From: Prorocentrum cordatum
Taxonomy: Eukaryota; Sar; Dinophyceae; Prorocentrales; Prorocentraceae
Direction of reading: 5' to 3'
Length of the DNA stretch: 25,000 nt
Assembly: GCA_963575745.1 (NCBI GenBank)
Contig: CAUYUJ010003661.1
Location: 17,501 to 42,500, forward strand
Of the stretch, positions 17,612 through 25,000 are shown piece by piece; within the stretch, counting starts at the first letter, position 1; each line of letters starts with the position of its first letter. The notes under the pieces were generated by a model. That model was not told the origin of the DNA and did no database searches. It worked only from the letters and a program-made list of their open reading frames with translations. Position numbers and translations under genes: made by a program.

Positions 17612-17819
17612 TCACGTGGACTCCTGCTCTCCGCCTGAGCTCGCATGGTGCTTCGTCTCGGCTCCGACTAAGCCTGCCGTACGCCTCGTCTTAAAGTCCC
17701 GCCTCATCGCCGCCTTGCGGTCCTTGAACTCCTTCATCTCCGCGCTGGCGTTGATGCTGCACTCGTTGCTGCACGCTGCTGTACGACACCCGCTGGAGGA
17801 CCTCGTCGCCCAGCGCATC
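17612..17819 (-). pseudogene. Possible C-terminal tail of the copia polyprotein
   Basis: Beyond the TGA at 17820, a different frame stays open to 17612 and reads INASAEMKEFKDRKAAMRRD FK, a charged helical tail of the kind that ends dinoflagellate copia polyproteins after TDPLTK. The preceding residues look out of frame. It may be the real end of the protein displaced by one more frameshift, or chance. Confidence 0.4.
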
Positions 17820-18925
17820 TCACTCAGTCAAAGGGTCTGTCAGTATCACGCCGGCGCCCACCCAACGTAGCTCATCTCCAACCCACGCCAGTAGCTGCTT
17901 CAGCGCCGCGAGCTCGATGCCTACGCGCTTGTCCTGGGACGCGCCCACGTCCTTGCTCAGGTGGCCCACCACGCTCTTCGCATCGCACATCCACAGTGCG
18001 TGGACCTCCTTCGCTCGACTTCCCCCACTCGGCAAACTGGGACTCGGGGTCACGACTCTCGAGCAACACCGCCCTGAGCCAATCTGCCATCTCAGCGCCC
18101 TTCGCCAACGCAGACGTTCCCGCCGCCAGGGTGCCCCTGCAAACTCGCTTCTCGACCTGACTCTTCCACTCCTTGACGCACATCTTCGCGATCCCGTTCA
18201 CGTCGGGCGGCGTCATCGGTCCGACCACTCGCAAATACTGTCTGCGGAAGGGCTCCGCCCTGAGGCCAGCGGCCTCGACGCCCTGTCCGCGCTGCAGCGC
18301 GACGCCCTGGACATTCGCGCACGCCGAGCCCGTGCTCGCGAACGCGCCTGCACTCTGAAAGTCCACAAAACCCCAACGAAAAATGACCTTCCGATTCGCG
18401 AACTCGCGCGCCTGTTTCACCGCCTTGCTGCATACGAACAGGTCGTTCACCGTCGGCGACGCGAAAGCCGACTGTCCGGTCGAACTCGCAATAGACAGAT
18501 ACGGCCTTGTCTGTCGCTGCAACCATGATAGATTTCCGACGCGCCCGCTTAGCGTGGAAGCCTCGGCTGGAGAATGCGCTGTATCCCGATGTCGCTTCCT
18601 GCTCGGTGCGATCTGGATATGGGCGATGTTATTGGCGCACTCCTTCTGCCTAATTTCCACAGTCCTGTCGCTGCCCTGCTCGCTCGCATTGCCGCAGTGC
18701 CGGAACTTCAGCACCTCGTCCTGGTCGAGGTCCACCAGGCTCTTGAAGGCTTTGGGGCCGTCCTCGCAGTGCTTGCCGTAGCCCGCCATAAAGATGCCGT
18801 CGACGCGCGTCGAGCACATGCCGACCAGCTCTCCTCCAAGCCGCAGGTGGAACAGCGCTGGCTCCAAGACGCTCATCTTCCAGTTTTGCGGGTGAGGAGA
18901 CCTTTGCGGGTCTTCCCCCACCACC
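17820..18925 (-). pseudogene. copia reverse transcriptase C-terminal half and RNase H
   Basis: SVLEPALFHLRLGGELVGMC precedes motif C. The family's V-D-D box reads TRVDGIF here, the second Asp codon being GGC at 18796-18798. Next come SPAEASTLSGRVGNLSWLQRQ and TRPYLSIASS, the thumb/connection segment. RNase H begins around VIFRWGFVDFQSAGAFASTG, includes WLRAVLLESRD, and after a frame change near 18035 gives ALWMCDAKSVVGHLSKDVGA, DKRVGIELAALKQLLAW and TDPLTE, then TGA at 17820-17822. The end motif (copia L-A-D-x-L-T-K type) shows the protein is nearly complete. RNase H would remove RNA template from the hybrid. Confidence 0.85.
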
Positions 18926-19755
18926 CGCGCGCGGCGTCGCCCGCGCCATAGGGCGGGACGCTCGCACGCAGCAGTGATTCTTCAAGAGGAAGCTCCGGAC
19001 ATGCCACCAGACGGTGGCCCGAGGTAGAGCTCGCGCGATCGATGACGCCCCCCGGCAGGTAGGCGCTCTTGGCGCCCATCTTACGCACCACGCGAGCTGG
19101 CCCATCACGTCCTCCTCCACTTGATGCCGCCCAGGTCAGTAGCACGCGCTGAACAAGAAGGCTCCCAATTGGAGCGTCCCGTCGGTAGTTGGAGTCCTTC
19201 TCCAGATTGCCCAGCACCACAAGTCTTGCTCTCAGCTTGACGGGGAGGTTCTCGTCCGCGCACATCGCCTCGCTCTCGCCCGCAAGTACGAATCGCGTCG
19301 GCACCGCTTGCACATGCCGCAGAAATTCACGGACTTGCTTCGCGCTGAAGAACTCGACCGTGTCGCAATGACACCAACTGCTCCTGTCATTCTTCTTGGC
19401 ATTATCGAGCGCCTCCTTCAAGTGCTTCGGGATCTCTCGCTCCTCGAGCTCGCACCGCACGGGCATATCCATGCGTCTCCCCAGCTGCCTCTCCAGAGTC
19501 TGGCTTTCCTGCAGCCTTCACCGCGCACGCATCTCGATTTGCCTCCTGCGCTCGGTCAAGAAACGGATCCACAATCGGTCGCGCGCCTCGTAGTTCTGGC
19601 CTTCCGCGACGAGCGCCGCCCTGGCTTCCAGCTCTTCCTGGCGCCGCGCTCGTAGGAGCCGACGTCGGGCCAACCAATGCGCGCCCGCGTCGAACGAAAT
19701 CTGCCCCCTGGCCACCAACGTCGCCCAGCAACAGAAAATGCATCTCACCCTCGCC
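18895..19755 (-). pseudogene. copia reverse transcriptase, N-terminal half
   Basis: A charged helix (RRRLLRARRQEELEARAALV, near 19670) leads to MDMPVRCELEEREIPKHLKE and AKKNDRSSWCHCDTVEFFSA (19472 leftwards). The RT fingers follow: PTRFVLAGES, KLRARLVVLGNLEKDSNYRR and DAPIGSLLVQRVLLTWAASS. Motif A should hold the first catalytic aspartate in the sequence before SAYL; here the codon at 19074-19076 is GGC (Gly), giving KMGAKSAYLPGG. VPPYGAGDAARGWWGKTRK marks the later palm segment. The frame is lost near 18910. RT copies the element RNA into DNA; with this Asp replaced, the domain cannot be catalytically normal. Confidence 0.82.
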
Positions 19756-19759
19756 GGTC

Positions 19760-20500
19760 GACCTCTCGCCCTCTGCGTCCAGGCGTGGCGCCACCAGTCG
19801 CGTTGGCGCCTGGATCTTCCTATCCGCTTGGTTGCTCATCCTCGCGCTCGTTCCTGTCGTCGGTCTCCATGGTCGTCGGCTCCGGCTCGGGCACTGGCAC
19901 CACCGCGATCGGCGCATCCGACTTATCCTATTGCTTTCCTCGGCGCCCGCCTGCCCCTCGCTCTCCTTGGTCTCCCCGGGGAAAGTCAGCCCCCAACGGG
20001 CGTCCGCATAGGCGACCCTCGTCCGATGATCGGCAACGACCTCATTCGCCACGTCCCCTGGGATGTTCCAGGCGAGAACCCTTTCCGGCGTAGCCCAGCA
20101 ATGCTGCTCCGTCGCCGCGAGGACCTGCTGGCCCCGGCAGCTCAACCAAACGCGGCGGCCCTGGGGCCGCCCAGCGTCGCCGCTCGGAACTTCGCGGCCA
20201 ATCACCCTGCACATGCCGTGCCAGCGGCCAACTGCTGGGTGCTGATTAGTAGCTGGACGCTGCTCGCGGTAGAAGTGCACGAAACTCCCCAACGGCCTCG
20301 GCCCTCTCATCGGCCGACTCCGGGCCAACATCGCTCGTCTCGCGCGGTCGTCGCTGTCCACTTCGATATACGCCTTGCGCGCAGCATCTCTGCGCCACCT
20401 GCTTGGCCATCACCCTCCCGAGCGTCAAGATGGCCTCGCGCGTGTCCAAACGGCTCGCCTCCACGGGGTCAACCAGGCTGCCTGCGAATCCGCGAGCCAC
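19760..20500 (-). pseudogene. copia integrase C-terminal region
   Basis: SLVDPVEASRLDTREAILTL appears near 20425-20480. A new frame then reads MDSDDRARRAMLARSRPMRG PRPLGS followed by FVHFYREQRPATNQHPAVGR WHG and RVWLSCRGQQVLAATEQHCW. The pattern of Arg-rich helix, FYR, WHG-x-x-RVIG and WLS-RG-Q...A-EQ is what I know as the tail of dinoflagellate copia integrases, a chromodomain/SH3-like DNA-binding part. An insertion of about 10 residues (PSGDAGRPQG) splits the RVIG and RRVWLS segments. After it the frame dissolves into a Ser/Glu/Arg-rich linker. Confidence 0.78.
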
Positions 20501-21180
20501 GGTCGAGCACCTACTTCACTGGCGCGAAACCGCCTCTCCGCATGATGGAGTTTTTCGCCTTGTTCGTCTATGCCGCGCGCATCTCCACGCGGCCCTCGGC
20601 GCTGAGCTGCCGGCCGCGGCACGCGCGCCTCCAGTTCCTTCCAAACACCGCCACCTCGTTCACGTCGCCCGAGGCGGCGGCGCTGCTCCAGCTGGCGAAC
20701 TCACAGCGCACCTCGCGCGCGATCAGCTGCTCCCTGACGCAGGCCACGTCGTCACAGGCCTGGCCCATGAACACTCGGTTGGGCGCGCCTGCCCACGACG
20801 CCCACCTGGACATGAGCGCCTCGAATCTCCTTCCGCGCAGGGCGCCCCCCCCCCCCCCACACACACACCGCAGCGCAACGGAGTTACCTGCTAGCACGCT
20901 GCCCCGAAGCACATTGCGTTGAGGAACGAGACTCGAGTGCCGATGGCTGCGCGCCCCTCGAGGACGTCGCTCTCGATGAGGTAGTTGAACTCGCGCGGCG
21001 TCACCGGCAGCTTGGTAGGTCTCGACGTAGTTGGGCTCACCAGACCGGCGCACACGCTGCGCCACAAATGCCCAGCGGCCTTAGCAGCCTTGGGCGTGGC
21101 ACGACCGTGCCACAGCAGCCTCTTGAGCGCCTCGTTCGACGGGTGCCCTGCTGTCGCGTGTGGGTGTAGTAGTGCTCGGC
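20500..21180 (-). pseudogene. copia GAG-pre-integrase motif and integrase core
   Basis: The pre-integrase zinc motif reads LLHPHATAGHPSNEALKRLL then GHLWRSVCAGL (about 21170-21060). The first of the paired cysteines expected in this HHCC motif is Arg. Then FNYLIESDVLEGRAAIGTRV supplies the likely first catalytic Asp. The frame ends at 20891, next to C14 and (CA)n runs at 20845-20868. It resumes in another frame as SWAGAPNRVFMGQACDDVAC...EFASWSSAAASGDVNEVAVF, corresponding to the second Asp and the Glu segment, both hard to place. Integrase would insert the cDNA copy. The loss of a zinc ligand and the frame break indicate an inactive domain. Confidence 0.75.
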
Positions 21181-21740
21181 GTAGGCCTACATCCACTTCC
21201 TTCCATGCCTTGCGTGACTCTTCGTCTCTGGGTCGTCGTGGTTCATCGCGCGGGGGAGGTGATGGCGGCGCTGGCATCGCGCCGACGTCTGGAGAGGTAG
21301 ACCCCCCTGGAAGAGCTGCCGTTGGCCGCTCGCCCTCGACGGACTCGTTCGGCGCGCAACGCAAAATAGCTGCGCCGTGCCGGCGCGACATGGGCGGAGC
21401 AGAATTGGCCCGGTCGCCCCGCCCATGGATACTCTCTCCGTGTTCGTCGACGCCCACAGTCTCGCGATCTCCCGTCAGTCGTATCTGCGCCTCGCGGGAG
21501 AGACTCCTCGGGTCGAACTCGACGTCCAGCCAATCGTTGTGAGTCACGGAGATGCAGCTCCCAGACTCGTCGGCGACCTCGCGGGCCGCATCGACACTGG
21601 CGGAGCCTCCACGCATTGGCCCCCTGCGAGTCCCTTCGCTGAGCTCCTCGACCTCCGCGGCAAACGCGAGCTGCACGCAGTGCCTCTCGAGCAGTTGCCC
21701 GCGCGCGCCGAGCAAGATGTCCTCCGCCTGCTGCAGCGGG
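21180..21740 (-). pseudogene. Variable linker of the copia polyprotein
   Basis: The frame from 22183 stays open through this stretch. It encodes a low-complexity linker rich in Arg, Pro, Gly and Ser (for example MPAPPSPPPRDEPRRPRDEE near 21215-21275) between the accessory domain and the pre-integrase motif. No domain recognised. Confidence 0.55.
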
Positions 21741-22300
21741 CACCGCCCCGCTTGCACACTTCGGGATCCGTCTGCATCGCGGCCCTCGATCACCTCGCGC
21801 CGACGTCGCGCATCACATATCCGCGTGAGCCTCTCCGCGAGCACGCCCTTGTTCACCGCGAACCCACTGGGCTTCAGGCAGGGCCGGACGCTCTCGGCGC
21901 CCCTGAGGTTCCACTCGCACATGTCTCCGCGAACGAATTCCATCTCTGGGTCCATCAGCACTTCCTCCAGCGCGGGGCCCGCCCAGGCGTCGCTCGCCCA
22001 CGGATTCCCCATCAAGACCCCTACGCTCATCGCGGCGCTCGGCAACTCTCGCACCGAGCTCCAACAACGGCCGCGCCTTCTCCCGCTTCTCCTCCACGCG
22101 CCGCGAGCGACCCTGCGCGCGCGATCTGGAAGCGGGACCAGCCGCCCCACGGTCCACATGGCCACGGGGCGATCGTCAACCACGGGTCGTCACGGTCCAT
22201 CTGCTCGAACACCCGCCCCTGGCTCGACGGGTCGGAGTAGTCGAAACCGTCCAGGATGCCGTCCGGCTGGGGCACGGGCACGTCCATGACCGCGGCTGCG
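21740..22300 (-). pseudogene. Retroelement accessory domain with DPWLT/CGPW and NPW motifs
   Basis: In one frame (22455 leftwards) the sequence reads DGFDYSDPSSQGRVFEQMDR then DDPWLTIAPWPCGPWGGWSRF, with the cysteine at 22156-22158. The frame then changes near 22115 (REKARPLLELGARVAERRDE) and near 22045 (RELPSAAMSVGVLMGNPW, Gly codon of MGNPW at 22007-22009). It continues EFVRGDMCEWNLRG, LKPSGFAVNKGVLAERL and VIEGRDADGSRSVQAGR. I recognise this as a conserved block of dinoflagellate copia polyproteins lying before integrase. The PC-G-x-W...ENPxxSxxW pattern resembles motifs IV and VI (PCQ and ENV) of cytosine-5 methyltransferases; that comparison is inference. Here the Glu expected before NP is Gly. 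Confidence 0.7.
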
Positions 22301-22459
22301 CGCGTACCACGCGGCCCCCAGCATCCCACAGAACAGGTCCTCAACGAAGGTCTGGGCAGGCCTAAGACAACTCCGCGCCCCCCCTTATGACGCGCCCCTC
22401 GTCCTCGCCGATCGCCGCGCACCGCGGCCCAAGCACCCTCCTCGTCACTGAACATTTGC

Positions 22460-23230
22460 GCTCGTTCCTGTCGGATGCTCTAGCCGTTGCCTGCCGTCGC
22501 GGCCCGTCGAACCACCTCGCGGATGGGCAAGCTGCCCACCGATGCCTTTCCGTCGACGCCCCCGCGGCCTGATGAACCACATCATCCGGGCTCAGTACCG
22601 CGACCGTCTCCTTCCCCAGCCGCTCTGGTCGGTCGATGCCCCCGGTGGCAAGGTCAGTGATCTTCACGCCTCAGCGCCCCTCACTCGTCCTCCGCAGCTT
22701 CACCCCACTGAGGCCGAGCTCCCTGCAGTCCGCCACCCTCGACTAGGTCGATGACCATGCCCGGCGCCATCTACGTCTTGAGCGACAGCGGCATCTTCGT
22801 AGGTGACCCTGGGACCCGACTGGAACTTATCCCCCCATTCTCTCCACCGGCGCCGATCGGCAGCGTTCTCCGCCGCCAGAGCGGCACATCACCTTGCGCG
22901 GGCGGGACTCGACACACAAACCGTACTTCTGGTTCGGCTTCGCCGAGTACCGCTCCAGCACCTCGTCGCCGTGCATGGCGCCCGTGCACATCGCGTCCAA
23001 ACGCGCGATCTCGTCATCATCGCACTCGCTCTAGTCGGCTGCGACGTCAGCCACGGCCGCGAACTTCTCGATGTCGCGATCGTCGGACCCCTCGGTCGAC
23101 ATGGAAGTGAAATACCGCTCGATATGTCCGCGATGGCACTTCTTGCTCGTCGGGGGGGAAAAAATGCCGTTCGCGCACCGCAGTCGCACATGCACGCGAT
23201 GGCGCACTGGTTCCTGTAACCTCGCACCTT
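22460..23230 (-). pseudogene. Unrecognised part of the copia polyprotein
   Basis: No domain was recognised. Fragments in different frames look polyprotein-like, for instance DDEIARLDAMCTGAMHGDEV and RYSAKPNQKYGLC near 22920-23020, and ITDLATGGIDRPERLGKET near 22610-22665, but they cannot be joined without several frame changes. Confidence 0.4.
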
Positions 23231-23640
23231 TCCGCCATCGGGGCATCTCCTGCACCGTCTGGGGTCGCCCGGTGGCCACTCCTGCTTGGTGAATTGCAGA
23301 GCCTGATCGTATTTTCTGGGACGTCACGCTTTCCGCCCGTCACCGGCGCCCCCGATGCACTTATCTTCACTGGCGCTCGGCAGTCAGCCTGGACCGAAAT
23401 GCGCACTCCTTCAGCTCGCACGCGGGCGGTCGTTCCGCCTTCACTTGGGACCCACGCTCTACTTGCCATCCAGCCACTGCCGCCCGCCCCACTGAGCGTC
23501 GCCGCGGTCGCCGCATCGGGACAACACCGAGAGCTCCTGGCGCGCCCCTCTCGGCCAACACACGCGCCGAAACTTTCGCGCGCGCAATCCGCCACACCAC
23601 ACGGCATGCCGCATCTCTTCAGCACCTCCGGGTCTGACTG
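23230..23640 (-). pseudogene. Probable copia aspartic protease region
   Basis: Protease is expected between the zinc knuckle and the downstream domains. The frame here reads CGMPCGVADCARESFGACVG, in which VADCA could stand where the family has its D-S/T-A/G/C active-site triad. About 55 residues later come SEGGTTARVRAEGVRISVQA and APVKISASGAPVTGG, which have the look of the FGxG...flap...beta-strand half of a retroviral-type protease. Match quality is poor, and the expected triad is not intact. Treat as a positional assignment. The alternative is that this is linker and the protease is missing. Confidence 0.35.
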
Positions 23641-24515
23641 GCGCCTGCTGCTCTCCCACGGAGCCTCGACGTTGACCGCGCCCTCGCCGCCCGCGCAGTT
23701 CTTCGTCGGGCTCTGGGTCGGCGACACTGGCACCGCCGCCGCCGCCGATGATGACGGTCGCGCGGACCCAGCACGATCTGCCCAGGCGGATCGTCGCTCG
23801 CCCGCCATCCAGTAGTGCTCCGGCGACTCCGAACGCTTCTTGTCCGTTACCTGCTCCCACGCTGGCCGCGAAGAACGCCGACTCGGCGTCGTCGCCTGCG
23901 TCGTCTCTGACGGCGAAGGAACTCTTCCGGGTTCTTCCTCCGCCTCGGCCATCACGTTCTGCCTGCCTCCGCCCCAGCCACCACGTGGCTGGAATCGCCC
24001 TCGATCCCCTCGCGGCGGCAGCGGGCGATCCGACCCGGCGCAGCCAGGATCTCCTGCCCAATGGCCGAGAGTTCCACACACACACACACACACCCTGCAT
24101 CGGGTCTTCTTCTGGGACTCCTCGATTCGCTTCTTCCTATCTTCCGCCATCTCCTGCGCATTGTTCATCAGCTTCCCAAGACGACTGGACTTCCCGGCCT
24201 GGCCCTTCAGCCCACGCAGGCCCCCTCTGGCGATATGCGCAGCCTGCCCCGCAACGAGGCAGTCGCTGAGCGCCGCCAGCTGCTCTCCTGCGTCTTCGTC
24301 GCCAGCCTCGACCCCCTCTGGCAGCTCATGCAGCTCGTCCTCGATATCTGCCATGCCTTCACCGCGGTCGCCGTCGTCTCCGCATCCATCGTCTGGCTCT
24401 GGCTCGGCCTCGTCTTCGACATCTCTCTGCGAGGTAGACGCACATCCTCTCATACTTTCCTTCTCGGCGATCGCGCCCGCGTCGAGGTCGTCTTCCGACT
24501 TGTGTAGGCCAGCAA
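23640..24515 (-). pseudogene. copia gag C-terminal part with zinc knuckle
   Basis: After the shift near 24510 the frame reads SEDDLDAGAIAEKESMRGCA and then a very acidic stretch (24360-24430). A Lys/Arg-rich helix (KLMNNAQEMAEDRKKRIEES) leads to the zinc knuckle at 24040-24099. A normal knuckle here would be C-X2-C followed by G-X3-HWAGDPGC. In this copy two extra Val-Cys pairs sit between the first Cys pair and the Gly, so the motif reads CRVCVCVCGTLGHWAGDPGC. The extra codons come from a (CA)n run, 24075-24093 on the plus strand. Downstream is a Pro/Arg/Ser-rich linker. Zinc knuckles bind RNA during packaging; whether this expanded form could bind metal normally is unknown. Confidence 0.8.
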
Positions 24516-25000
24516 AACTGCACTCTGATGGCCTCCGTCAGCTTCTTGGGATCGCAGACGCCCTCGCAACTCGCGAGCAACTGGGGTCGCTGAGCCCTGG
24601 GCAGGCCGCTCAGCTTCAACATGAAGTAGGCCTCGATGTTGTCTCTCAGCTGGGTCGCCCTGTCCGCGCCCAGCAATTATTGTCTGATCTCGCTTCGCTT
24701 CGTCAGCCACGAACCCACTGCCTCCGCGCTGCGTCGGCCAGAGCTGTCGAAGCATCCATCGAAGAGCTCGCCCACGCGGTCCGGGCCGATGCCCTGGATG
24801 GCAGCCCTCAGCGCCATCCCTGAAACCGTGCCCAGGTCCATCTTGTTTATGTTGGCAGCCTTGACCGCAGCGTAAGCTTCGCAGAGCATTGTAGAGCCTC
24901 GGGCCTAACGCCACCATTTTCTTGACTACGTCTTCCGTCGTGCCGACACACAGGGCGCCGACTCTGTCCATATACTCCTCTAGCATTTCCGGCGTGCCGT
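24500..25000 (-). pseudogene. copia gag N-terminal part
   Basis: The region begins at the window edge with MLEEYMDRVGALCVGTTEDV, then changes frame near 24890 to a segment reading NINKMDLGTVSGMALRAA and GPDRVGELFDGCFDSSGRRS. That segment stops at TAA (24677-24679). The same frame resumes directly with GADRATQLRDNIEAYFMLKL and LASCEGVCDPKKLTEAIRVQF, then shifts again near 24510. The helical, charged character and the position upstream of a zinc knuckle fit a capsid (Gag) domain that packages element RNA. No residue motif is diagnostic alone; the assignment rests on order. Confidence 0.6.

Larger units (their letters stand above)
17612..25000 (-). mobile_element. Decayed Ty1/copia-type LTR retrotransposon, internal region
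   Basis: From right to left on the minus strand the order is gag, zinc knuckle, probable protease, accessory domain, pre-integrase/integrase, reverse transcriptase and RNase H. Integrase before RT is the copia order. At least 7.4 kb of coding sequence is present and the 5' end and 5' LTR lie beyond position 25000. The protein can be followed only by changing frame at least eight times (near 24890, 24510, 22115, 22045, 20900, 20500-20360, 19470-19750, 18910 and 18035) and by passing an in-frame TAA at 24677-24679. Plus-strand open frames across this region are shadows of its GC-rich codons. Frame changes could be genuine decay or assembly errors; replaced catalytic residues argue for real decay. 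Confidence 0.88.

Noticed and set aside
19738-24823. Long plus-strand frames over the copia region (for example 19738-20922, 21377-22240, 23840-24823)
   Set aside because: They lie antisense to recognisable gag, integrase and RT segments and are typical GC-rich shadows with no domain of their own.

Overview
This window looks like nuclear DNA of a dinoflagellate (Symbiodiniaceae/Suessiales or Prorocentrales seem the best fit). The evidence is the pairing of a GC-rich Ty1/copia-type retroelement whose conserved phrases I recognise from dinoflagellate polyproteins (a GHWAGDPGC zinc knuckle, a DPWLT...CGPW segment, a GHPSNEALKRLL pre-integrase motif, a WLSCRGQQVLAA integrase tail) with a LINE-type fragment whose tail carries two C2H2-like zinc fingers. 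The rest is almost wholly simple-sequence and minisatellite DNA. No ordinary host gene, rRNA, tRNA or CRISPR array could be supported, and no spliced-leader-like sequence was noticed.

Layout. 1-1.42 kb: tandem array of a ~221-bp repeat. 1.42-4.9 kb: unassigned DNA with a palindrome cluster, a 189-bp MITE-like foldback (2303-2491), a GC/CCT tract and several minisatellites. 4.93-6.18 kb: second array of the ~221-bp family. 6.6-7.2 kb: seven ~90-bp repeats. 7.2-8.16 kb: CTG/GAT microsatellite. 8.16-9.9 kb: duplicated modules and microsatellites. 9.92-10.8 kb: third cluster of the first repeat family with a different spacing. 11.1-12.5 kb: hairpins, a CAA tract and a 14-copy ~84-bp satellite. 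12.76-13.13 kb: an 11-bp minisatellite. 13.46-14.04 kb: LINE 3' coding fragment (minus strand). 14.04-16.05 kb: minisatellites and microsatellites. 16.2-17.05 kb: hairpins, including a 183-bp compound foldback element. 17.6-25 kb: a decayed Ty1/copia-type polyprotein on the minus strand that runs off the right edge of the window.

How it fits together. The only coding logic is retroelement logic: gag, protease (uncertain), an accessory domain with methyltransferase-like motifs, integrase, reverse transcriptase and RNase H, in copia order. The reading frame changes at least eight times, one gag segment has an internal stop, and both recognisable RT catalytic aspartates read as glycine, so this copy is very probably dead. 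The most unusual non-coding signal is the first repeat family: a ~90-bp core kept nearly constant across 17 good copies while the DNA between cores is swapped among at least three unrelated linker types, with a single three-state base inside the otherwise constant core.
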